64,000 bases of DNA from Cranoglanis bouderius (GCA_023630585.1 CM042540.1:11476574-11540573), one strand, 5' to 3'; shown: positions 47,800 to 60,319, counted from the stretch's first letter. Notes: generated from the letters alone by a model not told the origin. A program made the numbers and translations.

Positions 47800-49190
47800 A
47801 CAGTAACACACACCGAGCCGATGTTGAGAACAGGATCAGCAGGTGTGCACATGAGTGGTTTGGCGCTTTTAGTTAGACATTAATGTAGAGCATGCAAAAC
47901 TCCCAACCTGGGGACAGAAAAATAACCCAGCAGTTCAAAAGTAGCTTAAAATCCTTAGATGTGTCAACCATGTCCAATTAGATTAAAAGAGACTTTCAAA
48001 AAGAACAAGTGGTTTTTACTACGTTTCTGTCACTACATGGGAAGTGTTTGTGAGTGTGTAAGAGGTGAAACAGGAGGTGAAACTCCTTTATCAGCAGTTT
48101 AAAGCAGCTATTTTCAGTGTACACTCTTTCAGGAGGCATGAATGCACTGTTGAGCTGCTTGCATTGCACGCATGTCTGAAAAGGCACGTGAGTGACACGG
48201 CTTGAGTTGGCTGATGGGCCACTCCTCAGATTGTAGAGCGTGAGTTGAATTCATTCTGCCACCTGTGACTCATAAGTTTTTTTCTCATCCTTCCCTTACA
48301 AGCTCACTGATGCTCTTCATTCCTCTCTCAGCCAGTTTCAACATGCTCGTTTATATGATTAAAGGCTTTGTGGTTACACCTCCTACTAGCATCCTGTGGG
48401 TTTTAAAATACTGTAGTATAACAAGCAGGATTATGCATGTTGAGTATTATACAGTCACGCACTGTAATTTTAATTAGAGCTAAGAACTTTGGGTTATTCT
48501 CATCAAATCACTCTAAATTACAGTCTTTATACACTATAGGCAAAGCTGGAAATGTGTCTGCTTTCATAAGCCATGACTAAGCATAGATTTTCTATGAATG
48601 GCTTTGAACACTTCATTTATTCTTTCAAGCACTCTTCCTTTGATGATTATTATTTTGGCTGAGTATTATGAGTCCCTCCTTAAATTTGACAGACTGTCAT
48701 CAATCTCTAATTGCAAACTGATGAACTGTGAGATATACTTCTTATTATAGACATTTCTAATAAAATATTATCACATCAGGCAGGTAAGGAATCACTCAGA
48801 GGCTTAGACACTATTTAGGGATTTATTATGAGATATATGTGACCAATAAAATATTACACTACACATTACTATTACAGTTGAAGAAACAGTCTAACGACTA
48901 TAGTCTATGAATACAGTAGTTATAGTGTACTAAATATGAAATTAATGCTAATTACAACATGTTGTAACAGTGTTACATAAGTGTAATTACAAACCTGACT
49001 TCCTGAGTGATAAGCAAATAAAATGATTGCACAAAAATGTACATGTATGCAAAACACCATATATACCATAACTTTGGTATAGTATGGTACATGACTAATG
49101 CAAAAACAATTACAGTTAAGATCATAGCAGATTTTTATGTATAGGCATTTAACATACAGTATATTTTGTGTGATACCATGATTTGTATTT
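47800..49190. other. Unique intergenic sequence, no gene
   Basis: The 48000-48300 part is GC-richer than its surroundings. No coding resemblance or known repeat is seen. Confidence 0.45.
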
Positions 49191-49194
49191 AATC

Positions 49195-49515
49195 TTCATT
49201 ATCTGCTGTTGATGACTGCTTTATCCTGGTCAGAGTCACAATGGATCCAGAGCCTATCCCAGAAACACTGGACATGAGGCGGGAATACACCCTGGATAGG
49301 ACACCAGTGAGTACCATACACACACACTCATTCACACCTAGGGGCAATTCAGAATTCCCAATCCACCTATTGGAATGTTTTGGGGAGTTGGGAGGAAACC
49401 GAAGAACTTAGAAGAAACCCACACGGACATGGGGAGAAACTCCACACAAACAGCAACCCGAGCTCAGGATCAAACCACAGACCCTGAAGCTATGAGATGG
49501 AAATGCTAACAATTA
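49195..49515 (-). repeat. SINE, near full length, minus orientation
   Basis: Begins 'CTGCTTTATCCTGGTCAGAG' and runs through 'CGGGAATACACCCTGGATAGG', 'TTCACACCTAGGGGCAATTC', 'GGAGGAAACCGAAGAAC' and 'GGGGAGAAACTCCACAC' to 'CCCTGAAGCTATGAGATGG'. This is the reverse complement of the family at 23712. Confidence 0.75.
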
Positions 49516-49905
49516 GGCACTTAAAGCACAAAAATTAATTATATTTAATGATTGTATTTAATGTATGAGTAATTAAATATATAACTGTGTAGGCTGATCA
49601 AATTTGAATACTTTTTTTGACAATGACTCGTTTGACCCTTTGACATGTAAGACCTCTTGATGTAGTTTGATGTAAATTTGATGTAGTTACAAGTAACTAC
49701 AGTTGAATTGATTCTAAAATAAAGTGTAAACGAAGTGGTACATTGCGATAATTGTACGTCCTACATTGAAGAAAAATTTGAACACTGTTAAAAGGCCTCT
49801 TTGGGTTCTACACTAATTTATTGAAAATTAACTTGCTAGTAGGCTACTGTTAAAAATTACAAGCTACATATGTAAAGCTGCTTATACTATCCTGCACAAA
49901 CCACC

Positions 49906-49970
<65 letters not shown>
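49906..49970. repeat. (ATT)n microsatellite
   Basis: ATT trinucleotide tract ending at the start of the repeat at 49970. Confidence 0.96.
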
Positions 49971-51290
49971 GGGGCCAAGCGCCACAGATGAGAGGCATCT
50001 ATTGTATCTGTTAGTTAGGGGTCAAGCACCACAGATGCGAGGCACCTATTGTATTCGTTAGTTTCTTCTTCTTCTTCTTCTTCTTCTTCTTCTTCTTCTT
50101 CTTCTTCTTCTTCTTCTTCTTCTTCTTTTTCTTCTTGTTCTTCGTCTTCTTCTTTTTCTTCCTCTTCTTCCACTCTTAAGTCTATGGCAGCCCATAGAAC
50201 CGCTTGCAAGTTATGAAATTTGGTACAAAGATAGAGAACAGTCTCAACATTAACCATGGCAAGTTTGGAGTCTTTCTCGAACCCAACTGCTCAAAGTTTC
50301 ATTTATGTTTATTTTATTTCAAAATAATTTTTGAACCATAAGGCCTAGAAACAGATAATAAGGCCTAGAAACAAAATAATTTTTGACTCTGATCCCTTGG
50401 CTCAAGACAATTTTCCATATAAATTTTTTTCTGCCATTTTTTTTTTCTGAAAAACCTACTTTTTTGAACTTGTCCTTTTTTGAACTTGTCAATTTTCGAA
50501 TAAGGCGCAAACAAATTCATGAAAATCAAATCAGATCATCTTCACACCATGTTGGCAAAAACTTTATAAAAAGCTTTTTGATAAACCAAACCGTTCTCAA
50601 ATAACATGCGGACGAATTCAATAGCGATCACACCGAAATGGACGTGAGGCTATATCTCTGTAATGCATTAGCGTATTCAGACCAAGCTTAGTTGCTCTCA
50701 TTAGCATCATGACTTGAGGATAACTCCACAGTTTCGGAACAGCGCTGCCTTGAGGTAAAAAATTATAATACCATTTTAAAAATGATAATATCTTTTGATT
50801 CGTTTTACCTATTGTCAAGAAACTAATATTGCTAGATTCCCTGGGTCATACCGAGATGAATAATACCAAATTTGCCATGGTTGGCTGAACTTGCTGTCCT
50901 CCATTTTCAAATGTTTGAAAACCTACTTATTTGATCTCCTCCTAGACCGTTTGTCCGATTTTCACGAAAATGAAAGCAGATCATCTTCAGATCATCCAGA
51001 CAAAAAATTATCGATGGCAAGTTGATTTGTCAAACTGTTCTCAAATAACATGCAAACCAAAATGGACATGTGGCTATATCTCCATAACGCTTTAGCGTAT
51101 TCAGACCAGACTCAGTATATGTTAATGTCACAATGACGTGAGGGTACCTGCACAGTTTCGGAACAGTGCCACAGATATGAAAAAAGCTTATTTTTGCTTA
51201 TAACTTCTGAGCGGTTTGTCATAAAATCATGACCATTATGACAGTTATGTCAAAAAACCAAGTAATCAGATTACAGGTTCATTTTGGGAA
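49970..51290 (+). repeat. Long noncoding teleost-type repeat with CTT tract
   Basis: Starts 'AGGGGCCAAGCGCCACAGAT', and this start is duplicated at about 50017 ('AGGGGTCAAGCACCACAGAT'). A (CTT)n tract follows at 50062-50172, then 'TATGGCAGCCCATAGAACCGC', 'TGTCCGATTTTCACGAAAATG' and 'GTGGCTATATCTCC' (twice). No long frame is conserved. The class is unknown to me. The poly-Glu frame on minus is only the CTT tract. Confidence 0.6.
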
Positions 51291-51510
51291 AAAAGGGGGA
51301 ATACTACCAGGATTACAATTTTGTTCATTTAAAACCAAAGAAATTAATCTTTTGACACAACACAATATAGACAGCTGCTTGATTATAGTTCTGGTTCTCT
51401 CTTTCCAATTGTGACTCACATGAGCAACCTCCAGGTGCATGCACAAATAAATTTAGTGCAAAGTTAATTTGGTAGAAACTAACACAAATTGTCCTCTGAA
51501 ATGCTTTTGT

Positions 51511-51870
51511 TAGGGTGACCATGTGTCCTGTTTTTCCCGGACATGTCCTCTTTTTCTGACCTTTTTCGGATTTCTAAATTTGAGAAAATGTCCAGGATTC
51601 GGCTTTAGTTTCATTATGATGTGCTTATGGTCTAATACTGCATCATGTGTGCGCATATTTACACTGCTTTAACCCCTCTCTGTAATTCCCGCCTTCTCGC
51701 TCACCAACTGGTTGATTATAAAAGGCTTGCCTCTCAACCATTAGCCTACTCTCAGAGAATGCACGAAGGTAAAGCATTGTTGTTTACGGCATCAAACAGT
51801 TGCTTGACAGTAGCAGCATATGACAGCTGTCCTGAGTCGAAACAATGCCCATGGCCATATAAGGTAATTT
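51511..51870 (+). mobile_element. Possible hAT-type terminal fragment
   Basis: 'TAGGGTGACCATGTGTCCTG' and 'TTTTTCCCGGACATGTCCTC' resemble the terminus of a hAT family common in fish and amphibians. The partner end was not found. Confidence 0.4.
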
Positions 51871-52196
51871 CTAATTCCATGTTGTCACATTGCTTCGTAT
51901 TACATGGCCATTCAAATGTGTAAATGATGGCAGAAGGTACACTGATGGCATCTAATAATTTATTTTATTCCATGGACATTCAGAAGAATGTAGGAGAAAA
52001 TGCAAAACGTGGGCAGAGTGAAACCAATTTTATTTATATATATTTATGTGATGGTAATAGTGTGTCTTTTTCAGTGTATTAAAGTCTGCATTCATAGTAA
52101 CACTGTTTTGAACTCTATAAAGTAACCCTCCCAACCCTGCTTATCTCCTTACTTTGCCTCTGTTGTGCTTGGTCCTGTAATTGCTGCTTGCAGCTA

Positions 52197-52198
<2 letters not shown>

Positions 52199-52263
<65 letters not shown>
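52199..52263. repeat. (ATT)n microsatellite
   Basis: About 21 ATT units, immediately left of a truncated Tc1 element. Confidence 0.96.
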
Positions 52264-52292
52264 CACTACAAAATTGTATACTATTATACAGT

Positions 52293-53455
52293 GAAATGAA
52301 GACGAACACAGTTTTTGTTTTATCCAGCTGTATTTACTCAATACAACTTTTAACATCCAAGTGAAAGATATAACACCAACATGGCAGAAAACAATTTTAA
52401 AAAATTAAAAAAGGAGTTGGAAAAAGGATCACCCCCTTGCTTTAATGTGCCTTAATTTTTTAATTACAGCCTTTAGTCTGTTGGTATATGTCTCTATTAA
52501 CTTTGCACATCTAGACTTTGCATATTTGCCCACTCTTCTTTGCAGAACTGCTCAAGTTCAGTTAAATTTGATGGTGACCATTAGTGGACTGCAGTCTTCA
52601 AGTCATTCCACAGATTTTCAATGGGGTTTAAGTCTGGTCTCTGACTAGGCCATGCAAGGACATTCACCTTTTTCTCCTTCAACCACTGTGTGGTCAGTTT
52701 TGCTGTATGCTTTGGGTCATTGTCATGTTGGAAGGTAAACCATCTTCCCATTGACAACTTTCTGGCAGAGGGCAGCAGATTTTCCTCAAGAATTTGATGG
52801 TATTTTGCCCCATCCATTTTCCTTCTATCCTGACAAGTGCTCCAGTCCCTGCTGCAGAGAAACACCCCCATAACAGGATATTACCACCTCCATGCTTTAC
52901 TGTAGGAATGGTGTTATTTGGATGGTGAGCTATATTGGATTTCCGTCAGACATATTGTTTGGTGTTGAGGCAAATTATTCAATTTTAGTCTCATCTGACC
53001 ATAACACCTTTTTCCATGTGGCCTCAGAATCTTCAAGGTGAATTTTGGCAAAGCTCAGTCATGCGTGGCTTTTTTCTTGCAACCCTCCCATACAAGCCAC
53101 ATTTGTGGAGAATTTGTTATATTGTTGTCAGATGCACACAATGATCACTCTTTGTCATAAATTCCCGCAACTGCTTCAGAATTGCTGTAGGCCTCTTGGT
53201 AGCCTCTCTGACCAGTTTCCTCCTGGCTCTTTCATCTAATTTGGAGCAACGTCCTGATCCAGGGAGGGTCCGTGTTGTACAAAATACCTTCCACTTCTTA
53301 ATAATAGACTTCACTGTGCTTCTAGACATTGATAAAGCCTTTGAAATTTTTTTGTATCCATCTCCTGACTTGTGCCTGTGCACAACTTTATCCCGGAGAT
53401 CTTTTGACAGTATCTTGCCACCCATAGTTGATTGTTTGCTTCAGATGCACTACAA
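52293..53455 (-). mobile_element. Tc1-like transposon lacking both terminal repeats
   Basis: Same family as 13951-15216. On minus: MGGKILSKDLRDKVVHRHKS start at 53425, SMSRSTVKSIIKKWKVF, then FQHDNDPKHTAK and RPDLNPIENLWNDLK. Alignment begins just after the terminal 'CACCCCCC' segment and stops at 'GATTGTTTGCTTCAG' plus about 15 bp, so the outer ends are missing on both sides. At least two frame breaks remain. Confidence 0.83.
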
Positions 53456-53998
53456 AATGCTCCAGGAAAGCTCTTTTCATGCTGAGCTAAACAAAATGAC
53501 CATAGCTAAAGAAGCTGAGGGTAAAGGTGATGGACTGTCCAAGCATGTCTCCAGACCTAAACCCTATTGAGCATCTGTGGGGCATCCTCAAATGGAAGGT
53601 GGAGGAGCGCAAGGTCTCTAACATCCACCAGCTCTGTGATGTCGTCATGGAGGAGTGGAAGAGGACTCCAGTGGCAACCTGTGAAGCTCTGGTGAACTCC
53701 ATGCCCAACAGGGTTAAGGCAGTGCTGGAAAATAATGGTGGCCACACAAAATATTGACACTTTGGGCCCAGTTTGGACATTTTCACTTAGGGGTGTACTC
53801 ACTTTTGTTGCCAGCGGTTTAGACATTAATGGCTATGTGTTGAGTTATTTTGAGGGGACAGCAAATTTACACTGTTATCCAAGCTGTACACTCACTACTT
53901 TACATTGTAGCAAAGTGTCATTTCGTCAGTGTTGTCCCATGAAAAATTATATTTACAAAAATGTGAGGGGTGTACTCACTTTTGTGAGATACTGTATC
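53456..53998 (+). mobile_element. 3' half of a different Tc1-like transposon
   Basis: On plus, MSPDLNPIEHLWGILKWKVE (third catalytic Glu region) runs to AVLENNGGHTKY and TGA at about 53757. An IR/DR-type end follows: 'GGGGTGTACTCACTTTTGT' occurs at about 53790 and again at 53970, and the element ends 'GTGAGATACTGTA'. The 5' half is missing and replaced by the unrelated minus-strand element. Confidence 0.8.
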
Positions 53999-54039
53999 TT
54001 AGCAGTGTCTCATAGCCAGCCCTCACGTGTGACTCTAAA

Positions 54040-54165
54040 GCTCTAAATTTGTGCAACTCATAGGTCATTTTGTAGTGTTGCATTAACACAGACACATAAG
54101 TGTTAACAACGCCTACACTAAAGTGTACACATCCGCACTATTTGAAAGTAAACAGAGTTAACCCT
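54040..54165 (+). repeat. Noncoding paired segment, copy 1
   Basis: 'TGCAACTCATAGGTCATTTT', 'TTAACACAGACAC' and 'GTAAACAGAGTTAACCC' recur in the same order at 56027-56125. Class unknown. Confidence 0.5.
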
Positions 54166-54169
54166 GCTC

Positions 54170-55361
54170 CTGCTCACTATCTTACAGCCAGCCATTAGGA
54201 AAGCCTATAGCACTTTCAGGATTATTTTCTCTGGGTGACATTTGTAGTGACATTATCTCCTTGATAAAACTTTCACATCTGGATGGCACTTAATGCAAAA
54301 CGAGTTTTTGTCTTGTATTTCCTACGAACACGTGGTCATATTTTGTTTTACGTCCATTAACGGTTTTACTACAGAGACTCATTTATAATTCAGCAACATC
54401 TAATGTTTAATCATAAAGTAACTGCCAGCAATATTACTGGGAAACCAAAAGTCACATGATATCATGGCATTGTTAAAAAAAAAAATAATAATAATAATAA
54501 AATAATAATAATAAAACCTTCAGTGGGCCTTGCAGAAGTCCATTCTTCTGACTGATTTTATTTTCTTTCTCCTGCTAATAAGTCTGCAATGTTGGCAGTA
54601 TAGATGGAGATGTAGTTATAGGAGCAAATAAATTGTTTAGACTTATCAATTGAAGGTTGTTTAAGGAAAATATAAGATAAAAGACAGTCTTTCTACAAAA
54701 ATTTACCAGTGTAAATTAAAATAAATACGTTTGTGGCAGGCTCAAATTAACACATTTGTTTTATGAAATCTCTTTATGAAATTTTATTTATTAACATTTA
54801 ATTAGCTAAATTTAAAATTTAATAATTTTTCTTCAGGTATGCTTTTATCCTTATTCTTTTTTTTTTCTTCGTCTTTTTATGGTATTCCTACACGTGGACA
54901 ATCCATTACATATTTAATAAGACATATTTAGAAAAACACAAGCAATTTTAAGTAATAAAAAGCATCTAAAGAATCTGTATATGTTTTTAAATAATTTATG
55001 TATAAAAGGTTAGTTGGATTTTAGAAGGTTGGGAAACCATCATTCATTCATTAGTCAACAATACATTTAAAAACACATTAAAATATATTTTGACATGACA
55101 GGTTCTGTCCTACAGGCTTACTATGACTGGATGGCCAGATGAGTATTCACTGCTTCCCAGTTTTGCCATCAGAATGATATTAAAAACCGTTTTGATTCTT
55201 TTCTGGAAAATATATATGATACAGTAAAGTCTTTAAAATAGCACAATAAATGCATTTTGAATAATGATGAAATGCATATCCACAGCATTTAATGATTGCC
55301 TTCACTAAACGAGACATCTTTTAATAAAAGCATTTCTCTATAAAGCAGTGTACTCTATTGG

Positions 55362-55392
<31 letters not shown>

Positions 55393-56020
55393 CCACCACC
55401 ACCATTATTATCACCATTCTGCCATGCTAAGGTTTACCTACATACATTCTAACAAGTATAGTACTAAATATCAACACCACTTGCCCGATTTAAACCCTTT
55501 CACATGCCTTCTGTGTTTTACATTGCAAAAGTTGGGGAAGACTGGTACAAATAAATTGGAGGTCTATGAAATTCACTTATGTAGGAAATATGCAGGCAGT
55601 TGCTGCCCTCACAGAAAAATCATATACAGTTTACATGTGATCATAAGTTTTTCACATTTGATTAGGTGAGTAATACGTTACATAGTCAAATATTTTAAAT
55701 GCTTAGTGATGGTGTTGAACAGCTGCCCTTAAACTTTCATTATAACTAAATTTTAAGTGAGTGTTTCCTTTTTTCTTGTTTGCAGTTCAATTTCTTGTTT
55801 GCAGTAATCAGCAACAGATGCAATAGACAGAGATTAGGTTAAAAAAAAATGCTGGAGATTTTACGAAATATGTTTTTGTGACCACATCTATTTTCAGTGT
55901 CACTAAACCCAGCAACCGCTTCTATTTTGTTAATGGCTTTAGTCATTAGATGCAATGACTTTGCAACTTTAGCTTTGTGTCATAAAAGGAGGCCGTTCAA
56001 TGTTACTCAAAAGCTCAAGT
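54170..56020. other. Intergenic, nothing recognised except simple repeats
   Basis: AT-rich unique sequence. An (ATC)n/(CAC)n tract lies at 55362-55415. No gene is supported. A long ptgs2 3' UTR could extend here, but this cannot be judged. Confidence 0.45.
55362..55415. repeat. (ATC)n-(ACC)n microsatellite
   Basis: ATC units pass into CAC units. The poly-His open frame over it is a by-product. Confidence 0.93.
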
Positions 56021-56024
56021 GAGG

Positions 56025-56130
56025 AATTATTGCAACTCATAGGTCAGTTTATAGAGTTACATCAACACAGGCCTTTGAATAATAATATCGCCCACGCTTT
56101 GTGAGTAAACAGGATTAACCCCACGCCACT
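56025..56130 (+). repeat. Noncoding paired segment, copy 2
   Basis: Partner of 54040-54165: 'TGCAACTCATAGGTCAGTTT', 'ATCAACACAGGC' and 'GTAAACAGGATTAACCC'. Confidence 0.5.
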
Positions 56131-56313
56131 AGTACTGGAGAGATTTGTAAATATTTTTGGTTATTGTTGTGGAAGTGCATCCTGGATTAGAATTTGATGG
56201 ATAGAAATGCATAATCCTTGAAAGAATAGTTAATTAGTTATAAAATAGATATAGAATAGATAGTAATAGAATAACTGGCAACAACATGGCTATTTTTTAT
56301 GAAAATTATGTCT

Positions 56314-56319
56314 TTTATT
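56314..56319 (-). terminator. ptgs2: Candidate ptgs2 polyadenylation signal
   Basis: Minus-strand AATAAA about 230 bp after the stop codon. It would give a much shorter 3' UTR than in mammals, and more distal signals may also be used. Confidence 0.4.
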
Positions 56320-56410
56320 TAAAAATTACAAAACATGAACCCAGCCATTTAATCAATCATTTTTGAAAAACACATATGGTATTTTAAAATATTTTACATT
56401 TCAGCTGCAA

Positions 56411-56455
56411 CAAATAAATAAATAAATATTTAAATAAATAGTGTCATAAATAACA
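56411..56455 (-). promoter_or_regulatory. ptgs2: AU-rich element cluster in ptgs2 3' UTR
   Basis: On the transcript strand, six ATTTA pentamers, mostly overlapping as ATTTATTTA, lie about 100-140 nt after the stop. In mammals similar AUUUA clusters in COX-2 mRNA give rapid decay and binding by HuR, TTP and AUF1. Confidence 0.7.
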
Positions 56456-56546
56456 AATGACTAAAAAACTTTTTTTTTAAATACTTTTGTAAAAAAAAAA
56501 AAAAAAAAATCTTTTTGAAATCATACAGTGGTGCACTTTGTTATTT

Positions 56547-59500
56547 TTAAAGCTCCGAAGTCCGTTCTTTCAGCAAGACACTGGGATTGATTTCACCCTC
56601 GCCAGAAGGAGTTGAATTCAAGTTAATGTTTGCTAAGTTGTACAGGTTGTCCTCAGGCACTTTGAAGGACACGAACGGGCATGGTCCTTTAACGTTGAGG
56701 CAGACAAGTTTCCTCAGTGAGGCCGTGTTTACGATCTCAAATCCCACTTTGCCACCGAACGTGCTGGGCATCCAGTACTCAGGGGAGCAGACAGGATTTC
56801 CCATAAGCCCTTTGAGGGAATAGGGGGCACCCATCTCTACCATGGTCTCTCCAAACACAGCATTGTGCCTTGGTTTCTCCACCAGAAGGCCGGTGTAGAG
56901 CTCCACAGAGTTCACATCTCCATACAGGCTCTTCAGATCTGCAGCGAGCTCTTTATCTCCTGAAACCCAACAGAGAGAGATGTAGACTTCAGTTTGGTTA
57001 TATATTTCAAATTTCATGTTCACTCAGTGGTTCAGGTTTTGCGCCAGTGACAAGAAAGTTACAAGTCCAAATTCGAAGTTAGCCAGAGAGCCACCGATAG
57101 TTGATAACTTTTAGGCACAGCTTATATTATATTATTTTATTTTATGCTTCATTTTATAGAGTGATAGTAGCGAACTATCAATATAGCTAGTCATTAATTA
57201 TTTTTATTTAACTAATCCAAAGACAGTTCTTCATTATAACCCTAGTAATGCTTTATTCCTTAGCTTGGAGCTACTGCCTATCTAGCTATTTATATTTAGG
57301 TAACATATTCCACAGATTCTCATTTCTAGTTTTTAAAAAGCTAGCTAGCAGTTTCTCAATAAGAAAAAAAGGGAAAAGCAATGCCTCACCTGTCAGTTCT
57401 TCGAAGGAACTGTATGGCTGCATGTTGAAACGCTTCCTGTAAGCATTAAAGGACTGATAACGCACCTCACGGCCGTGCTCCAGGATTTTAGCAGCCATTA
57501 CCTGCACTCCAGCAGGCAAATTCCTTCCACCAGAGATCTGAAGAGATATAAGATAAAGTCAGATAAGGATTTCAACTGAACCATAAGTTGCCTGTTTATT
57601 TTGGAATTGATTTTGCTCTTAATCACTGTGGAAGGTTAATATATCTCTGAATTTCTTGATAGATTGTGTTTCAACAAATTCTACCTGACATCTTGAGTGC
57701 ATATGAATTTAATAATACCGCTATTTATTAATGGTGCCATATGTAAATTGAGGCCCCTACTGCCTAGGGGGACAAGTACAGTTGTTTTCAATTTCTATGA
57801 CTATAACTAATGAAGAGGGATTAATATGATGAGATACTGACCCTGCCAGCCTGTTGCTTGCTGAAAGACTCCACCAGGTTGCTGATCCCGTGCTCTGCCA
57901 CTATGGAGTTGTTGAAGAGAAACTGGGGGTGTGTATAGACCTGGTGCTGGATTTGAAACGTGTCAGGCATCAGCGGGTGCCAGTGGTACAGCGTGTTGAA
58001 CTCAGATGCGATTCGGTTCTGATATTGGAACCTCTCGCTGAAGAGGAGCTCAGGGTCAAACTTAAGCTTGAGGTAGTAGCCGCTCAGGTGCTGAACGTAG
58101 TCCTCAATCACGATTTTGATGGTCTCACCTAAAGGAGATCAAATATTATGTGCTTTAACTCTCATGTTCTCTAGCTCTTTAGATTTTACAGCAATGCAAT
58201 AATACTGTTTAAAAAAGGCCATTATGTGTTTTCTTCATCTTGGTTATTAGAAATATCAACAAAATGAATTAAAATGGAGGTCATATAAATGCTTGGGGAT
58301 TTAAATAGTAATAGGAACAGAGGGGCTGGAGCCAATAAGATCAGATAGAATTTTGCTCCGATTTATTACTTTAAATTTCCTTAAAATTAGATTACCAAGA
58401 GTTATGTAAGTAGCTGGAAAAATCCCAGTCTAAAATATTCAACAAGCAGAGGTTTGCTCACCGATCAGAATAAGGCGTGTTGTTTGGAAAAGACGCTCAT
58501 CGTCCCAGTCGGGATGCTCCTGCTTCAGGATGTCGCACACACGGTTGTGTTCTCTGAGCCAGATAGTGGCATACATCATGAGGCCGGGGACCAGGCCGAA
58601 AGCTTCATGGCCCACTGCGAACTGTAACTCCTCACGAATGTGAGGTGGGTAGTGCATCTCGACCTGAACATCTTTAACCAGAGGAGGATACACCTCACCG
58701 TCCAACACCTGAGATCACAACACACTTAAAATCAGATACACTGTTTCACACTAAAATGTGAAAGACTAACTAATTTTCACTGAGAACCTTGAATTATAAA
58801 ACAAGTCCATTTGCTTTGATTTACTACTGTTGATTTTCAGAATTACTTCAATCAAGGACGTACCTGATATTTCAGCTTTCCATCTTTGAAAAGTCTCAGT
58901 TTGTGCTGTCTCTCCAGATTGTCTCCATAGACATGACTTAAATCCACCTGAAACACCACACAATAATTAGAAAAATTACTTTAGAAAAATATAGTAACTA
59001 CTAATAATGTCACTTTGGATAAAAATCTTGTGCCAAATTAATGAATAGAAATGTGGATGTAAATGGCACTCACTCCATGGCCCAGGCCTTTGGTGAAGGC
59101 TGGTCCTTTCTTAAAGTCAGACTTGAAGAACTGGTGGGTGAAATGCTGGGCGAAGAATGCAAACATCAGGCTTGTGCCCTGTGGGTCAGGAATGAACCTT
59201 TGTCTCAGGAGGACTTTTTCCACAACCTGCTTGGCATCAGGAAGAGGCATGGTGCCCGTTGATGGACAGTGTTTGGGTAATGGGGGCAGTGTACGAGTGT
59301 AGTAGGAAATGTTGGAGTACGCCTCCCAATTTTTGTAGTCATAATCGGCATTGTAAGTTGGTGGACTGTCCACCAAATTTGACCTCGCTGTAAAGAGAAA
59401 GGAAAATTGTTACCACAAAAGAAAGGTTTAAATGAAAAGAAAGGGTGGATTTTATGGTAAACTGACAAAATGATAACAGTAATACACAAGATGATTTTTT

Positions 59501-60319
59501 TAAGCTGACATAATTTTCCCCTATTATCACCTCCTTAAAAACTAAGCCTTTCTTTTATATTAAGAAAAACCTTATCTGTACTGTTCTACACTTTTTTTTG
59601 AAAATATGCAGAACAAATATTAATATTAATTCACTCAAAAATTTTAACTTAGCTTACATGTAAGTACGTAGCGCATCAAAGCGTTCCTCAGAAATGAGAT
59701 GTTATTAATGATGCCCCATATCCATTTATTGTGTGTCAGCAGGTAGTGTACTGTGTTTGGGCTTGGCTTCAGCATGGACTTGATCCACGTGGAAAGGTCC
59801 GCTAAGCGCAAAAAAAGAGAGGATGTTAGGATCATGAGCATCATAGTGTAAAGAGGATTTCTGATTGGACACTTCAGTGTTCAGGAGTTGTATGACTTAC
59901 GTGTGGTACAGTTCTCGCCGTAGTATCCGGTCCTGGTGCAGTCACACTCATAGGCATCAAAACCTTTAGATGTACACACACCCCTGTTCTGACAGGGCTG
60001 TGAGCAGCAGGGATCCACTGTAACACCTGTACAGAGGAAACAATGTTTAATTCACTTCTGCAATTAGTGATTTCAGAAAAAAAAAAAAAAAAAAAAAAAG
60101 CGGTATTGTTTTTGGAAAAGAAAATAGTAGAAGAGTAAAAGAAGAAGAATAAGAAGGGGGGGAAAAAAGAAGAAGAACAAGAAGAAGACAAACTCAATCT
60201 TTAGTATCTACTAGTGTAGCCTATATAATGCATTAAATTCTGATCAAGTTAAACTTACCTCCATCACAGAAAAAGATCACACTTCCAAGCAAGACCAGGC
60301 AAATCACCTTCTTATTCAT
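56547..60319 (-). CDS. ptgs2: Prostaglandin G/H synthase 2 (cyclooxygenase-2), complete
   Basis: Converts arachidonate to PGG2 then PGH2 in the ER lumen and nuclear envelope. Coding exons on minus: 60319-60259, 60026-59901, 59801-59658, 59387-59074, 58947-58864, 58708-58462, 58128-57842, 57537-57390 and 56959-56547, in phase to 1824 bp (607 codons plus TAA; human 604). In order: signal peptide MNKKVICLVLLGSVIFFCDG; EGF-like module with DPCCSQPCQNRGVC and TGYYGENCTT; membrane-binding helices; LTSRSNLVDSPPTYN (substrate-gate Arg); FFAQHFTHQFF (distal His); LSGYYLKLKF (channel Tyr); LYHWHPL (catalytic Tyr and haem-ligand His); GKVGFEIVNTASL (the Val that marks COX-2, and the aspirin Ser); C terminus RTSEL, an ER-retention type. 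N-glycosylation sites NCT, NIS and NNS are kept. Exons 4 and 5 of the mammalian gene are fused. Sequence around AAKILEHGREVRYQSFNAY looks more like the fish ptgs2a copy, a tentative call. Confidence 0.96.

Noticed and set aside
50015..50257. Open frame rich in Glu on minus
   Set aside because: It is the translation of the CTT tract inside a repeat; no start context, splice partner or homologue.
55358..55669. Poly-His open frame
   Set aside because: Produced by the ATC/CAC microsatellite; the rest has no resemblance to a protein family.
31870..56300. A missing gene between pdc and ptgs2
   Set aside because: Frames on both strands give only transposase or LINE pieces; no spliced family match was found. 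A noncoding RNA cannot be excluded from sequence alone.
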